Shown here in pieces: positions 31,466 to 44,396 of a stretch of 64,000 nt of DNA. The notes beneath the pieces are model-generated. The model worked only from the letters and a program-made list of their open reading frames with translations. It had not been told where the DNA came from and ran no database searches. How positions within the stretch are numbered: position 1 is the stretch's first letter; each line of letters begins with the position of its first letter. Position numbers and translations under genes: made by a program. The DNA is from an uncultured Sphingomonas sp. (GTDB taxonomy: Bacteria > Pseudomonadota > Alphaproteobacteria > Sphingomonadales > Sphingomonadaceae), in assembly GCA_913776045.1 (NCBI GenBank), contig CAJYOI010000046.1, positions 1 to 64,000 on the forward strand, written 5' to 3'.

Positions 31466-32944
31466 TCAGCGCTCGAATGCGTCGCGAATGAAGCGGTCGA
31501 GCAGGCGCACGCCGTAGCCGGTCGCGCCCTTGCCGTAATTGGTGCCGTCCTTGTCCGACCAGACCATTCCCGCGATGTCGAGATGCGCCCACTTCACGCC
31601 CTCGTCGACGAAGCGCTTCAGGAACTGCGCCGCGGTGATCGATCCGGCACCACGCGGGCCGACGTTCTTCATATCGGCTATCGGGCTGTCGATCAGCTTG
31701 TCATAGGCGTCGGCCAGCGGGAAGCGCCACAGCTTGTCGCCCGAAGCGAGGCTCGCGGCGAGCAGCTGACCGGCCAGATCCTCGTCGTTCGAGAAAAGCC
31801 CGCCATATTCGTTGCCCAAGCTGACGATCATCGCGCCGGTCAGAGTCGCGAGGTCGACGATCGTTGCCGGCTTGTGCGCCTGCTGGACCCAGGTGATCGC
31901 GTCGCAGAGCACCAGGCGTCCCTCGGCGTCTGTGTTGATGACTTCGATCGTCTGGCCCGACATCGACGTCACCACATCGCCCGGGCGCTGGGCATTACCG
32001 TCGGGCATGTTCTCGACGAGGCCCATGACGCCGACGACGTTCGTCTTCGCCTTGCGCTTGGCAAGTGCGAGCATTGCGCCGGCGACCGCACCCGCTCCGC
32101 CCATGTCCCACTTCATGTCTTCCATGCCGCCGGCCGGCTTGATCGAGATGCCGCCGGTGTCGAAGGTCACGCCCTTGCCGACCAACGCCACGGTCGGCGC
32201 GCCTTCTCCGCCGCCGTTCCACTTCAATGCCAGCAGCCGCGCCTCGCGCCGCGACCCCTGACTGACGCCCAGCAGCGCGCCCATGCCATGCGCGTGCATC
32301 GCTGCCTCATCGAGCACCTCGATTTCCAAGCCCAGCCCGTCGACCGCCTGGGTAACACGCTCGACGAAGCTTTCCGGATAAATGATGTTCGCAGGCTCGG
32401 CGACCAGGGTCCGGGTCAGCGCCATGCCCTGCGTAACCGCATCGACGGCGGCAAAGCTGCTGTCGGTGTCGCCAGGCGCACCGACGATCGTGAACGTCTT
32501 CAGCGTCGGCTTCTGCTTTTCGGGCAGCTTGGTCCGATAGATGTCGTACCGCCATTCGCGCTGTGCCGCGGTCGCCGCAAAGCCGGCGACGGCCTGCGCC
32601 GTCGGCGGCGTGTCGAGGCTCGACAAGTCGACCGCGATCGAGGTCGTGCCGCCGACCTGATACCGCGCGACAAGCGCCCCGCCCGCCTTGTCCCAATCGC
32701 GATCGGCTCCGGCCCCGACACCCAGCAACGCGACGCGGCGGACGCCGGTGGTGCCGGGCACCACGAACTCGGCGATCGTCCCGGCGTCGCCGTCGAACTT
32801 CGTCGCCCCCGCCCCGCCCCGAACCAGCGCCGCGGCGGCATCGTCGAGCCCGGTCATGCGGGCGCGGGACATCCCGTCCTTTTCGACCGGCAGCACGACG
32901 ACGTCGGAATCGGCGGGAACGGCGGTGGCGAAGGTCAGATGCAT
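31466..32944 (-). CDS. pepA: Leucyl aminopeptidase
   Basis: A 492-residue M17 aminopeptidase that removes N-terminal residues and in some species also binds DNA. The catalytic motif NTDAEGRLVL and the metal ligands in VGKGVTFDTGGISIKPAG and MKWDMGGAG are present. The N-terminal domain is a regular M17 macro-like fold. The start is ATG at 32944. It is divergent from lptD (152-bp gap), where both promoters must lie; no clear box was identified by eye. Confidence 0.95.
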   Translation of the reverse strand: MHLTFATAVPADSDVVVLPVEKDGMSRARMTGLDDAAAALVRGGAGATKFDGDAGTIAEFVVPGTTGVRRVALLGVGAGADRDWDKAGGALVARYQVGGTTSIAVDLSSLDTPPTAQAVAGFAATAAQREWRYDIYRTKLPEKQKPTLKTFTIVGAPGDTDSSFAAVDAVTQGMALTRTLVAEPANIIYPESFVERVTQAVDGLGLEIEVLDEAAMHAHGMGALLGVSQGSRREARLLALKWNGGGEGAPTVALVGKGVTFDTGGISIKPAGGMEDMKWDMGGAGAVAGAMLALAKRKAKTNVVGVMGLVENMPDGNAQRPGDVVTSMSGQTIEVINTDAEGRLVLCDAITWVQQAHKPATIVDLATLTGAMIVSLGNEYGGLFSNDEDLAGQLLAASLASGDKLWRFPLADAYDKLIDSPIADMKNVGPRGAGSITAAQFLKRFVDEGVKWAHLDIAGMVWSDKDGTNYGKGATGYGVRLLDRFIRDAFER

Positions 32945-33096
32945 CGATTGGTCCGGGCAATTGTGATTGAGAACGTCCTATCTAGGCACGCATGCCCTGT
33001 TTCGCAAAGCACCGACAGAGCGATTGCGGGCGGCGACGTCCGGTGCGATAGGGCGCGGGGTTAGGCCCAGGGCGGCCGTGTGGAGACCGTGATTTC

Positions 33097-35337
33097 GTGA
33101 AGCGTCCCGCCCTGCTGTCGACCGGCGCCCTGACGCTCGCGCTCCTGACGCTTCCGGCCGCTGCGCAGGATCTGCAGGACCGCGCCGTCCCCCCGCCGCC
33201 GCCGTCAGAGACGCCGTTGCCGACCAGCGATGATCAGGTGCAGTTCAGCGCCGATACGCTGGAGTATGAATTCGACGATGACATCGTGACCGCCAAGGGC
33301 GACGTGCGGATGTTTCGCCAAGCCGATCGGCTCCGCGCCGATACGGTCACCTGGAACCGAAAGACCGGACAGGTCGTCGCGAACGGCAATATCGCGGTTG
33401 CAAATCCCGGCGGCGACGTTGCGTACGGTGACCGAATCGAGCTGACCGACTCGTTGAAGGACGGCGTGATCGAGAACATGCTCGTTGTCCTAGAGCAGGG
33501 TGGGCGCATTGCGGCGCGACGGGGCAGCCGTGCGGATGGCGGTGTCATTACCGTAGAGGACGCGGCCTACACGCCCTGTTCCGTCACCAATAGTGCCGGC
33601 TGTCCGAAGGAACCGTCATGGAAGATCAGCGCGGTGCGCGTGGTCTATGATCCGGAGGCGGGGCGGATCAGGTACAAGGGCGCGCGCCTGTCGCTCTTCG
33701 GCCTGCCGACGATTCCGCTGCCGACCTTCTCCCACCCGATCGGCGGGCGACCGGCGAGCGGTCTGCTGTTGCCCGACGTCCGGATCGGCCGCGTCAACGG
33801 ACTTGAGATCGGGCTGCCCTATCTATTCAAACTCGACGATAACCGCGACCTGACGATCACGCCGCGCATCTTCACGAACGCCGTGCCCATGCTGTCGGGC
33901 GAATATCGGGAGTTGAACAGTCTGGGCGCGTTCCGCATCGCGGGCTGGGCGACATCGAGCCGGCGCAGCGATGACCCAGGCATCAGCGGCGTGACCGGAA
34001 CGACCGAATATGCGTTTCGCGGCTATCTCGACAGCTCGGGTCGGTTCCAGCTGAGCCCGGCGTGGAGCATCAGCGAATCGATCCGTCTGGTTACCGACAA
34101 GACCTTTCTACGCCGCTACGACATCTCGGCCGACGACCGCCTGCGTTCGACCGTGCGGGTCGAGCGAATCGACCCCGACAGCTATTTCTCGATCGCCGGC
34201 TGGTCGACGCAGACGATGCGGCTGACCGAGAACGATAAGCTGCAACCGGTCGCGCTGCCGGAAATCGATTATCGTCGTCGGATCAACGGGCTGCTGGGCG
34301 GTCAGGCGCTTTTGCAACTGAACACTCTCGCACTGACCCGGCCCGAAGGTCAGGACACCCAGCGTGTCTTCGCCTCGCTGCGGTGGGACCTGCGTCGCCT
34401 GACGCGCTGGGGGCAAGAAGTCACCTTCACCGGCTTCGCGCGCGGTGACTTGTACAATGCCCGTGACGTGCTCGCGACCACGGTTGCCAGCTATCGCGGC
34501 GAAGAAGGATTTTCGAGCCGGGCGATCGGCGCGTTGGCGGTCGATGTGAAATGGCCGTTCATCGGCAATTTTCTGGGCGGAACACAGCGCTTCACGCCAC
34601 GCGCGCAGATCGTCGCCAGCCCCAAGATCGCAAACCTGAAGATCCCGAACGAAGACGCCCGCGCGGTCGAGCTCGAGGACTCCAACCTCTTCGCGCTCAA
34701 TCGCTTTCCCGGATACGACCGATTCGAGGATACGGCACGTTTCACCTACGGAGTCGACTATGCGCTCGACCTGCCAGGTCTGGCGGTCGAGGCCAATGTC
34801 GGTCAAAGCTATCGGCTGTCCAACCGGCTTTCTATCCTGCCCGACGGCACCGGACTGTCGGATCGGTTTTCCGACATCATCGGGCGGACGACGATCCGGT
34901 ACCGCGATTTCGTTTCGCTGATCCATCGCTACCGCGTCGACAAGGATGGGTTCGCCGTCCGGCGCAATGAAATCGACGCGATGGTCGGCACGCGCTCGAC
35001 TTACGTCCTGCTAGGCTACCTTCGGCTCGATCGGAACATCGATCCGACGCTGGAAGACCTGCAGGATCGCGAGGAGGCGCGGGTCGGTGGCCGCGTGCAA
35101 TTCGCCCGTTTCTGGTCGGCGTTCGGATCGGCCATCGTCGACCTGACCGATCGCCGCGAAGATCCGATGTCGCTGTCGGACGGTTTCTCGCCGGTGCGCC
35201 ACCGCGTCGGCGTCACGTACGAGGACGATTGCCTGAGACTTGGCGTGACGTGGCGTCGCGACTATCAGGACCGCGGCGACGCGCGTCGGGGAAACAGCTA
35301 TCTCCTGACCCTGTCGTTCAAGAATTTGGGGCGCTGA
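33097..35337 (+). CDS. lptD: LPS-assembly protein LptD
   Basis: A 746-residue outer-membrane barrel that inserts lipopolysaccharide with LptE. A signal peptide ends near AAAQ. An OstA/LptA-like beta-taco domain (about residues 45-140, QFSADTLEYEFDDDIVTAKGDVRMFR) precedes the barrel. Two cysteines in TPCSVTNSAGCPKEPSW and one near the C-terminus (EDDCLRLGVTW) may form the stabilising disulphides. The last residue region NSYLLTLSFKNLGR ends a barrel strand. The start is GTG at 33097. surA follows after 92 bp, giving the classic lptD-surA-pdxA-rsmA order. Confidence 0.95.
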   Translation: MKRPALLSTGALTLALLTLPAAAQDLQDRAVPPPPPSETPLPTSDDQVQFSADTLEYEFDDDIVTAKGDVRMFRQADRLRADTVTWNRKTGQVVANGNIAVANPGGDVAYGDRIELTDSLKDGVIENMLVVLEQGGRIAARRGSRADGGVITVEDAAYTPCSVTNSAGCPKEPSWKISAVRVVYDPEAGRIRYKGARLSLFGLPTIPLPTFSHPIGGRPASGLLLPDVRIGRVNGLEIGLPYLFKLDDNRDLTITPRIFTNAVPMLSGEYRELNSLGAFRIAGWATSSRRSDDPGISGVTGTTEYAFRGYLDSSGRFQLSPAWSISESIRLVTDKTFLRRYDISADDRLRSTVRVERIDPDSYFSIAGWSTQTMRLTENDKLQPVALPEIDYRRRINGLLGGQALLQLNTLALTRPEGQDTQRVFASLRWDLRRLTRWGQEVTFTGFARGDLYNARDVLATTVASYRGEEGFSSRAIGALAVDVKWPFIGNFLGGTQRFTPRAQIVASPKIANLKIPNEDARAVELEDSNLFALNRFPGYDRFEDTARFTYGVDYALDLPGLAVEANVGQSYRLSNRLSILPDGTGLSDRFSDIIGRTTIRYRDFVSLIHRYRVDKDGFAVRRNEIDAMVGTRSTYVLLGYLRLDRNIDPTLEDLQDREEARVGGRVQFARFWSAFGSAIVDLTDRREDPMSLSDGFSPVRHRVGVTYEDDCLRLGVTWRRDYQDRGDARRGNSYLLTLSFKNLGR

Positions 35338-35429
35338 TAGCGCGTAAGCCACGGTTCAGCCGAAATTGGTGTATAGCGACATTTCCATTCGCGCCACTTG
35401 GCGCATGACGGGATAGCAGAAACGACGTG

Positions 35430-36809
35430 ATGAAGGTTTCTCACCTGGAGCGGCTCCGCCGCCCGGCCGCACAAATCGCGGTGCTGATGACGACGGTGGC
35501 AGCGGGGACGCTGGCGGCGCAAACGGTGCCGGACGCGCAAGTGCCCGCCACCGGCCTGAACCTGCCGCAGAACCTGCAGATCTTCGGGAAGGCCGACCCC
35601 AATGTCCGCAAGCCGACCGCGATCGTCAACGGTGCGGTGCTGACCGGCACCGACGTCGACCAGCGCATGGCGATGACGATCGGCCTCAGCGAAATCCAGA
35701 ACGGCCGCAAGGTCAACCTGCCGGCCGATCAGGTCGATCAGGTGAAACTGCAGATGCTGCGCGAACTGGTCGACGATACGCTGAAGGTGCAGGAGGCGAA
35801 GGCTAACGACATTGCCATCCCGCAGGCGCAGATCGAACAGAGCTACGCTCGCGTCGCGCGCAACTTCGGCAAGTCGCCCGAAGAGCTGACGAAGCTGCTG
35901 CGTGGCATGGGATCGTCGGATCGCGCGCTGAAGCGGCAGCTGGAGGGCGATCTTGCCTGGAACCGTTTACTCAGCAAGAAGGTGACGCCCCAGGTCAACG
36001 TGAGCGAGGAAGAGGCGAAGGCGATGATCGCGCGCCTCGAGGCGGCCAAGGGAACGGAGGAGTATCACCTCTCCGAAATCTTCCTGCGCGTCGATGCGTC
36101 GCGTCCGGCCGAGGAAGTGGTCGAGGCGAGCCGCAAGATGATCGAACAGATGCGCGGTGGCGCGCCGTTCGAATATTTCGCCCGCAATTTCTCCGACGCG
36201 TCGACCAAGGCGGTCGGCGGCGATCTCGACTGGGTGCGCCTCGACGTACTGCCACGCGAGCTGCAGACCGCGGCCGCGGGCCTTCAGGTCGGGCAGATCG
36301 CCGGGCCGATCGAGGTTCCGGGTGGCTATTCGATCCTGTACCTGGTCGATAAGCGCCAGGTGCTGACGGTCGATCCGCGCGACGCCAAGCTGGCGCTACG
36401 CCAGCTGACGGTGAAGTTCCCGGCCGGCATTTCGGAAGCTCAGGCCAGCCAGCGCGGCTCGACGGTTGCGGCGGCGGTCAAGCGGATCAACGGCTGTGGT
36501 AGCGTCGCGAAGATCGCCGATGAAATCGGGGCCGAAGTCGTCGACAATGATTCGATCAGCGCTCGCGAACTGCCTCCCGCGTTGCAGGATGTGATCCTGA
36601 AGCTGCAGATCGGCCAGTCGACCCCGATCTTTGGTGACCCGAAGGAAGGCGTGCGTGCTTTCGTTCTTTGCGGTCGCGACGATCCGAAGTCGGCCAATCT
36701 GCCGTCGGTCGAGCAGGTCCAGGCCAAGCTGGAGGATCAGCGCGTCAACCTGCGCGCCCAACGTATGCTGCGCGACCTGCGCCGCGACGCGGTCGTCGAG
36801 TATCGCTGA
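35430..36809 (+). CDS. surA: Periplasmic chaperone and peptidyl-prolyl isomerase SurA
   Basis: A 459-residue exported chaperone for outer-membrane proteins. The ATG at 35430 is preferred to the adjacent GTG. A signal segment (VLMTTVAAGTLAAQ) is followed by the SurA N-domain (VNGAVLTGTDVDQRMAM and the helical region) and a parvulin domain (about residues 205-310, EEYHLSEIFLRVD to GGYSILYLVD). A second, degenerate PPIase-like region and the C-terminal helix follow. It sits between lptD, one of its known clients, and pdxA. Confidence 0.93.
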   Translation: MKVSHLERLRRPAAQIAVLMTTVAAGTLAAQTVPDAQVPATGLNLPQNLQIFGKADPNVRKPTAIVNGAVLTGTDVDQRMAMTIGLSEIQNGRKVNLPADQVDQVKLQMLRELVDDTLKVQEAKANDIAIPQAQIEQSYARVARNFGKSPEELTKLLRGMGSSDRALKRQLEGDLAWNRLLSKKVTPQVNVSEEEAKAMIARLEAAKGTEEYHLSEIFLRVDASRPAEEVVEASRKMIEQMRGGAPFEYFARNFSDASTKAVGGDLDWVRLDVLPRELQTAAAGLQVGQIAGPIEVPGGYSILYLVDKRQVLTVDPRDAKLALRQLTVKFPAGISEAQASQRGSTVAAAVKRINGCGSVAKIADEIGAEVVDNDSISARELPPALQDVILKLQIGQSTPIFGDPKEGVRAFVLCGRDDPKSANLPSVEQVQAKLEDQRVNLRAQRMLRDLRRDAVVEYR

Positions 36810-36810
36810 C

Positions 36811-37821
36811 ATGACGGCGGTCGCCCGGCCCGACATGGCGCCGATTGCCGTGTCAATGGGCGACCCCGCCGGCATCGGGCCGGAGACGATCGCCAAGGCG
36901 TGGGACCTGCGCGATGTCCACGCCCTGCCCTGTTTCCTCGCGATCGGCGATGTGCGGGCGATCTCGGCGGTTTGGCAGGGACCGATCGCGCGCATTGCAG
37001 CGCCTGTTGAAGCTGCATCGGTGTTTGCCGATGCGCTCCCAGTCCTGTCGGTATCGGACACGGGCGAGATCGTGCCGGGGCAGCCCGACGTCGATGGTGC
37101 GCGCTGCGCGATAGAATCGCTGGAGCTGGCCGTGGGCGTTACGCGGTCGGGAGCGGCCAGCGCGCTGGTGACCGGGCCGGTGTCGAAAGCGGAGCTCTAT
37201 CGGATCGGTTTTACGCACCCCGGCCAGACCGAATTCGTCGCCGAGCGCTGCGGTATCGCGCGCGAGAATGCAGTGATGATGCTGGCTGGCCCGACGCTGC
37301 GCGTAGTCCCAATCACCACGCACGTCGCGCTCGCCGACGTGCCGAGGCTCGTCACGACCGATCTGATCCTCGCCAAGGCACGGGCGACGGCGCGCGGGCT
37401 GCAGCGAAACTTCGGGATCGAGCGGCCGCGCCTAGCCTTTGCCGGCCTCAATCCGCACGCCGGCGAATCGGGGGCGATCGGGCGGGAAGAGATTGATGTG
37501 CTCGAACCCGCCATCGCGCAGCTGATCGAGGAAGGAATCGATGCGGTCGGTCCGTTGGCGGCTGACAGCATGTTCCATGCCCGCGCCCGCGCGCTCTATG
37601 ACGCGGCGATGTGCCTGTATCATGACCAGGCGCTGATCCCGCTGAAGGCGCTGCATTTCGACGAGGGCGTCAACATGACGCTCGGCCTGCCGATCGTGCG
37701 GACCTCGCCCGACCATGGCACCGCCTTCGGGATCGCCGGTAAGGGGCTGGCCGAAGCTGGCGCAACAATCGCCGCGATCCGACTGGCCGGTGACGCCGCC
37801 GCCCGCCGCGCCGCGCAGTGA
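36811..37821 (+). CDS. pdxA: 4-hydroxythreonine-4-phosphate dehydrogenase
   Basis: A 336-residue NAD-dependent dehydrogenase of pyridoxal phosphate synthesis. It has [11 protein letters not shown] at the N-terminus, GPVSKAELY, the metal-binding [11 protein letters not shown] and [13 protein letters not shown], and [15 protein letters not shown] near the end. The ATG at 36811 follows the surA stop by one base. The stop overlaps rsmA (TGATG). Confidence 0.97.
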   Translation: MTAVARPDMAPIAVSMGDPAGIGPETIAKAWDLRDVHALPCFLAIGDVRAISAVWQGPIARIAAPVEAASVFADALPVLSVSDTGEIVPGQPDVDGARCAIESLELAVGVTRSGAASALVTGPVSKAELYRIGFTHPGQTEFVAERCGIARENAVMMLAGPTLRVVPITTHVALADVPRLVTTDLILAKARATARGLQRNFGIERPRLAFAGLNPHAGESGAIGREEIDVLEPAIAQLIEEGIDAVGPLAADSMFHARARALYDAAMCLYHDQALIPLKALHFDEGVNMTLGLPIVRTSPDHGTAFGIAGKGLAEAGATIAAIRLAGDAAARRAAQ

Positions 37822-38639
37822 TGCCGCCGGCCCTGCCTCCGCTGCGCGAGGTCGTCGCGCGCCACGGCTTGGCTGCCTCGAAGGCGCTGGGGCAGAATTT
37901 CCTGTTCGACGGCCAGTTGCTCGCTCGCATCGCGGCGATCCCCGGCGATCTGACCGATGCCGAAGTCCTGGAGATAGGTCCTGGTCCCGGCGGTCTGACC
38001 CGCGCGCTTTTGGCGGCGGGCGCTCGAGTCACGGCAATCGAGCGCGACCGGCGGTGCATCCCGGCGCTCGCCGAACTGGAAGCGGCCCATCCGGGCAAGC
38101 TGACGGTCGTCGAGGGCGATGCGATGGCGATCGACCATCGCAGTCTGTTCACCGGCCGCCCGCACATCGTCGCCAACCTGCCTTACAACATCGGCACGCC
38201 TCTGCTCGTCGGGTGGCTATCGGCCGAATGGGCGCCGTGGTGGGCTAGCCTGACGCTGATGTTCCAGAAGGAGGTCGCCGAGCGCGTCGTCGCCCCGGTC
38301 GGCAGCGATCATTACGGGCGGCTGGCGGTGCTCAGCCAGTGGCGATCGACCGCGCGGATCGCGTTGCCGGTCCATCGTTCGGCTTTCACGCCGCCGCCGA
38401 AGGTCATGTCAGCGGTCGTACATATCGTGCCGACCGAGGCGCCCGAGGGCGTTCGGATTTCGACATTGGAACGGCTGACCGCGGCGGCGTTCGGACAGCG
38501 CCGCAAGATGTTGCGGCAGAGCCTAAAGTCGGTGCCGGGCGCGCTTGAGGCGCTGGAACAGGTCGGGATCGATCCGGCCCGTCGGGCGGAAACGGTCAGC
38601 GTGACCGAGTTCGTCGCGGTCGCCCGCTTGCTCGGTTAG
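37821..38639 (+). CDS. rsmA: 16S rRNA (adenine1518/1519-N6)-dimethyltransferase
   Basis: A 272-residue KsgA-type enzyme that dimethylates two adenines in helix 45 of 16S rRNA. It has [10 protein letters not shown], the AdoMet motif [15 protein letters not shown], the acidic AIERDRRC, the motif [11 protein letters not shown] (catalytic), and [12 protein letters not shown]. The ATG at 37821 overlaps the pdxA stop by one base; a GTG one codon earlier is possible. It ends the lptD operon, with its stop overlapping the stop of a convergent gene. Confidence 0.97.
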   Translation: MPPALPPLREVVARHGLAASKALGQNFLFDGQLLARIAAIPGDLTDAEVLEIGPGPGGLTRALLAAGARVTAIERDRRCIPALAELEAAHPGKLTVVEGDAMAIDHRSLFTGRPHIVANLPYNIGTPLLVGWLSAEWAPWWASLTLMFQKEVAERVVAPVGSDHYGRLAVLSQWRSTARIALPVHRSAFTPPPKVMSAVVHIVPTEAPEGVRISTLERLTAAAFGQRRKMLRQSLKSVPGALEALEQVGIDPARRAETVSVTEFVAVARLLG

Positions 38640-39157
38640 TTCTTCGCCTCAGGCACCTTGGTCGCGTCCTGCTTGGCGACTTGCGCGGTAGCGGCTACAA
38701 TCGGCGGCCCCTTGGCGATCACCGCGAAAAGCTGCGTGCCCTCCGCACAGGGCTTGGCCGCGCAAAGTTTCTGGATCTTGGCGAGGTTTTCCTTCGCCTT
38801 CTCGACTGCGCCCTTCTGGACCATCGCCTCGCCCTGCCCCTTCAGCGCGGCGACGTCGTTGGGTTCGAGCAGCAACGCCTCGCGGTACAGGCGGATCGCC
38901 TTGCCCGGCAGGTTCTGTGCACGCGCGATCTCGGCGAGCAGCAAAAAGCCCGGGCGGTTGCGCGGATCGACGACCAGCGCGGTTTCGACCATGTCGGTCG
39001 CGCCGGACAGATTGCCCGCCGCCTTCAATGCGCGGCCCTTCTCCAACAGCGCGGTCGAACGCGGATCGATCTGATCGTCCCGGCGCTGGCCGTGGAGCGA
39101 CGTCGACAGCGACACGAGCGTCAGGCCCACCGCCGCCGCGACCGAAAGATACCGCAT
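38636..39157 (-). CDS. Exported TPR-repeat protein
   Basis: A 173-residue protein with a signal peptide (start 39157, [17 protein letters not shown]) and two or three tetratricopeptide repeats ([63 protein letters not shown]). Two cysteines in [10 protein letters not shown] may pair. It is probably a periplasmic scaffold. It is convergent with rsmA, and the two stop codons overlap (38636-38639). The partner is unknown. Confidence 0.75.
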   Translation of the reverse strand: MRYLSVAAAVGLTLVSLSTSLHGQRRDDQIDPRSTALLEKGRALKAAGNLSGATDMVETALVVDPRNRPGFLLLAEIARAQNLPGKAIRLYREALLLEPNDVAALKGQGEAMVQKGAVEKAKENLAKIQKLCAAKPCAEGTQLFAVIAKGPPIVAATAQVAKQDATKVPEAKN

Positions 39158-39191
39158 CACACTCTCCCACCCGATCATCGCGGGCAAACTA

Positions 39192-40370
39192 TCACGCAGC
39201 CCTGAGGCGTGCGACAAAAAAGCCGTCGGTCCCGTCACTTGCCGGGGTCAGCCGCGCGCCAGCGCCGTGTGGGGTGCCGACTTCCGGCACCTCCGCGCTC
39301 CATCCCGGATGGCGGGCGAGGAAAGCGTCGACCTGCGCGCGACCTTCGGCGTCGAGCAGTGAACAGACGATGTACGTGATCGATCCGCCCGGCTTCACCA
39401 GCGTCGCGCCGAGATCGAGCAGCCGCGCCTGGGTCGCGACCAGTCGATCGAGCCTCGGCGAGGTCAGCCGCCAGCGTGCTTCGGGATTGCGACGCCAAGT
39501 GCCGGTGCCCGAGCAAGGGGCGTCGATCAGGACGACGTCGGCCTCGCCGCGGAGGTTCGCGAGCGCATCAACCTCTTCACCCGGATCGAGCAATCTCGTT
39601 TCGACGATCGTCACCCCGGCTCGGTCGGCACGCGGCTGAAGTCGCTGGAGGCGGGCACGGTCGGTGTCAGTCGCGACGATGCGACCGTCGTTACCCATCA
39701 ACGCGGCGAGCGACAGCGCCTTGCCGCCCGCGCCCGCGCACAGGTCGATTAGTGTCATGCCGGGCGCGGCCTGGGCGACGGTGGTGACCATCTGGCTCCC
39801 CGCGTCCTGGACTTCGATCAAGCCGCCTACGAACGCCGGCGAGCGTTCGACCGACGTGTCGGCGGGCAGGCGCAGGCCAGCGGCGGTGCCGTCGATCGGT
39901 TCAGCGCCCTCGAACAGATCGCGCGCGTCGTCGCGAGTGCCCATCAGCGTGTTGATGCGGATATCGAGCGGCGCGCGGTCAAGCAGCGCGGCAAGCTGCG
40001 CGCGGTCCAGGCCGGAGCGCTGAAGCGCGTCGACAAGCCACGCGGGGGCGACGCCGGACAGCGCCGCCGGCTCCTTGGCGTCGATCGGCGTGGGGCCGTG
40101 GGCGCTGCCGTCGAAGGTTTCGGCCACGTCCGGGCGGTCCTTCGCCAGGGCAATCATCGCGGCGCGACCGCTGGCCGGACGTTCGCCGAGGCTGCGGATC
40201 GCGTCGTAGACCAGTGTGCGGACGGCGCGGCGGTCCTTCGAGCCGGCGTAGCGGCGCTGGGCGAAGTAGCGGGCGATCAGCGTGTCGGCCGCGGGGCCGC
40301 CGTCACGCGCGGCGGTAACGATGGCGTCGAGCAGTTCGATCGCGGCCTGGGTGCGGGCAGCGGGGGTCAT
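39192..40370 (-). CDS. rsmB: 16S rRNA cytosine-5 methyltransferase (RsmB-like)
   Basis: A 392-residue enzyme with an N-terminal NusB-like RNA-binding domain (residues 1-135) and a C-terminal AdoMet-binding catalytic domain. It has DLCAGAGGKALSL (motif I), DAPCSGTGTWRR (catalytic Cys) and ITYIVCSLLDAEG (second Cys). It methylates C967 in E. coli; the target here is inferred. The start at 40370 is ATG; a GTG or ATG four codons upstream is less likely. An inverted repeat AAACTTCAC (40381-40389) with GTGAAGTTT (40422-40430) sits just upstream. Confidence 0.9.
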   Translation of the reverse strand: MTPAARTQAAIELLDAIVTAARDGGPAADTLIARYFAQRRYAGSKDRRAVRTLVYDAIRSLGERPASGRAAMIALAKDRPDVAETFDGSAHGPTPIDAKEPAALSGVAPAWLVDALQRSGLDRAQLAALLDRAPLDIRINTLMGTRDDARDLFEGAEPIDGTAAGLRLPADTSVERSPAFVGGLIEVQDAGSQMVTTVAQAAPGMTLIDLCAGAGGKALSLAALMGNDGRIVATDTDRARLQRLQPRADRAGVTIVETRLLDPGEEVDALANLRGEADVVLIDAPCSGTGTWRRNPEARWRLTSPRLDRLVATQARLLDLGATLVKPGGSITYIVCSLLDAEGRAQVDAFLARHPGWSAEVPEVGTPHGAGARLTPASDGTDGFFVARLRAA

Positions 40371-40380
40371 GCGACGCTCC

Positions 40381-40430
40381 AAACTTCACGAACTTCGCCC
40401 AAATGAGCCTGTTTTTCGCGTGTGAAGTTT
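40381..40430. repeat. Inverted repeat upstream of rsmB
   Basis: AAACTTCAC (40381-40389) and GTGAAGTTT (40422-40430) are perfect 9-bp inverted arms 32 bases apart, 10 bp before the rsmB start. They could form a leader stem or an operator. The 197-bp gap between rsmB and guaB otherwise shows no gene. Confidence 0.4.
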
Positions 40431-40567
40431 ATTTGCGATTTTGCCGTGGGCCAGAACGAGATGATCATCCCTCGCGTGGAGCAAATCGCTTCCAACATTG
40501 CCAGCGCTTTGTTGGCCTATGCCTCACAACCGTCGGTGCCGTCGAGGCGGGAACGACGGTGGAAGTC

Positions 40568-42917
<2,350 letters not shown>

Positions 42918-42969
42918 GCGGTGCGCTTATGCTACCCCTCAGGCTTCAACGGGAGTGGGAATCGCCGAC

Positions 42970-43944
42970 ATGGAACTGACCATCGCCGCCCTGGTCGCGC
43001 TGCTGATCGTGGTCTTCTACCTGTTCGCGTCGATCAAGATCGTCCGGCAGGGCTATCAATATACGATCGAGCATTTCGGCCGGTATACGACCACCGCCTC
43101 GCCGGGGTTCAACTTCTACCCGGCCTTCTTCTACCGTGTCGGTCGCCGCGTGAACATGATGGAGCAGGTGATCGACATTCCGGGGCAGGAGATCATCACC
43201 AAGGACAATGCGATCGTGTCGACCGATGGCGTCGTGTTCTTCCAGGTGCTCGACGCGCCGAAAGCGGCGTATGAGGTGAGCGACCTGTACGTGGCCCTCC
43301 TTCAGCTGACGACGACCAACCTGCGTACCGTCATGGGCAGCATGGACCTGGACGAGACGCTGTCGAAGCGCGACGAAATCAACGCGCGACTGCTGTCGGT
43401 CGTCGATCATGCGACGGTGCCGTGGGGGGTGAAGATCACCCGCGTCGAGATCAAGGACATCCGCCCGCCCGCCGACATCGTCAGCGCCATGGGCCGCCAG
43501 ATGAAGGCCGAGCGCGAAAAGCGCGCGAACATCCTGGAGGCAGAGGGCAGCCGCGCGTCCGAGATCCTGCGCGCCGAAGGGCAGAAGCAGGCGCGCATCC
43601 TTGAAGCCGAGGGGCGTCGCGAGTCGGCCTATCGCGACGCCGAGGCGCGCGAACGTGCCGCGGAGGCGGAAGCAAAGGCGACGCAGGTCGTGTCCGAGGC
43701 GATCGAAAACGGCGGCACCCAGTCGCTCAACTATTTCATCGCGCAGAAGTACGTCGAAGCAGTCGGCAAGTTCGCGACCAGCCCGAACGCGAAGACGATC
43801 CTGTTCCCGGTTGAGGCGACGCAGCTGATCGGCACGCTGGGCGGGATCGGCGAGCTGGCGAAGGCGGCGTTGGGGGACGCCGCGCCCGCCCCGGCGAAGC
43901 GTGACGCGACACCGTCCGTACCGCGGGTGCAGGCACCCGAATGA
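42970..43944 (+). CDS. Stomatin/SPFH-domain membrane protein (QmcA-like)
   Basis: A 324-residue protein. An N-terminal membrane anchor (about residues 1-25) precedes the SPFH domain (about residues 30-180, [23 protein letters not shown]). A long Ala/Glu/Arg-rich coiled coil (about 185-250) and a short C-terminal tail follow. Such proteins form large membrane-microdomain rings and often partner with NfeD. The next gene is NfeD-like and overlaps by 4 bp. A GGGAGTGGGA-rich ribosome site precedes the ATG at 42970; a longer in-frame extension upstream is ignored. Confidence 0.92.
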   Translation: MELTIAALVALLIVVFYLFASIKIVRQGYQYTIEHFGRYTTTASPGFNFYPAFFYRVGRRVNMMEQVIDIPGQEIITKDNAIVSTDGVVFFQVLDAPKAAYEVSDLYVALLQLTTTNLRTVMGSMDLDETLSKRDEINARLLSVVDHATVPWGVKITRVEIKDIRPPADIVSAMGRQMKAEREKRANILEAEGSRASEILRAEGQKQARILEAEGRRESAYRDAEARERAAEAEAKATQVVSEAIENGGTQSLNYFIAQKYVEAVGKFATSPNAKTILFPVEATQLIGTLGGIGELAKAALGDAAPAPAKRDATPSVPRVQAPE

Positions 43945-44396
43945 GCATGACGCCCGGCCTGATCTGGCTGATCGCCGCGCTGCTGCTGGGCGGCGCGGAA
44001 TTGATCGTGCCCGGCGTATTCCTGGTCTTCCTCGCCTTCGCCGCGGCGGTCGTCGGCGTGTTCCTGCTGTTGTTCCCCGACCTGCCGCTCTGGGGCCAGT
44101 TCCTCGGCTTCACCGCCTGGTCGGTGATCGCGGTGCTGGTCGGGCGGCGCTGGTACGTCGACAATCCGGTCGCGACGAGCGATCCGCTGCTCAACGACCG
44201 CGTCGCGCGGCTGCTGGGCGAAGTCGTGACCGTGACCCAGGCGATCGATGGCGGGCGCGGACGCGTGCGGGTCGGCGACAGCGAATGGATCGCCGTCGGC
44301 GCCGATGCCCCGGCCGGGGCGCGGGTCCGGGTGACGGGCGTGCGGGATACGGCGCTGGTCGTCGAGACAATGATAACTCCGGAGCTTGAACGATGA
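43941..44396 (+). CDS. NfeD-family membrane protein
   Basis: A 151-residue protein with two or three transmembrane segments (about residues 6-24, 28-45 and 55-70) and a C-terminal soluble OB-fold domain (about residues 88-150, [25 protein letters not shown]). Small NfeD proteins pair with SPFH proteins and are thought to stabilise the ring. There is no protease domain. It overlaps the SPFH gene (ATGA) and also overlaps the downstream DUF885 gene start. Confidence 0.9.
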   Translation: MSMTPGLIWLIAALLLGGAELIVPGVFLVFLAFAAAVVGVFLLLFPDLPLWGQFLGFTAWSVIAVLVGRRWYVDNPVATSDPLLNDRVARLLGEVVTVTQAIDGGRGRVRVGDSEWIAVGADAPAGARVRVTGVRDTALVVETMITPELER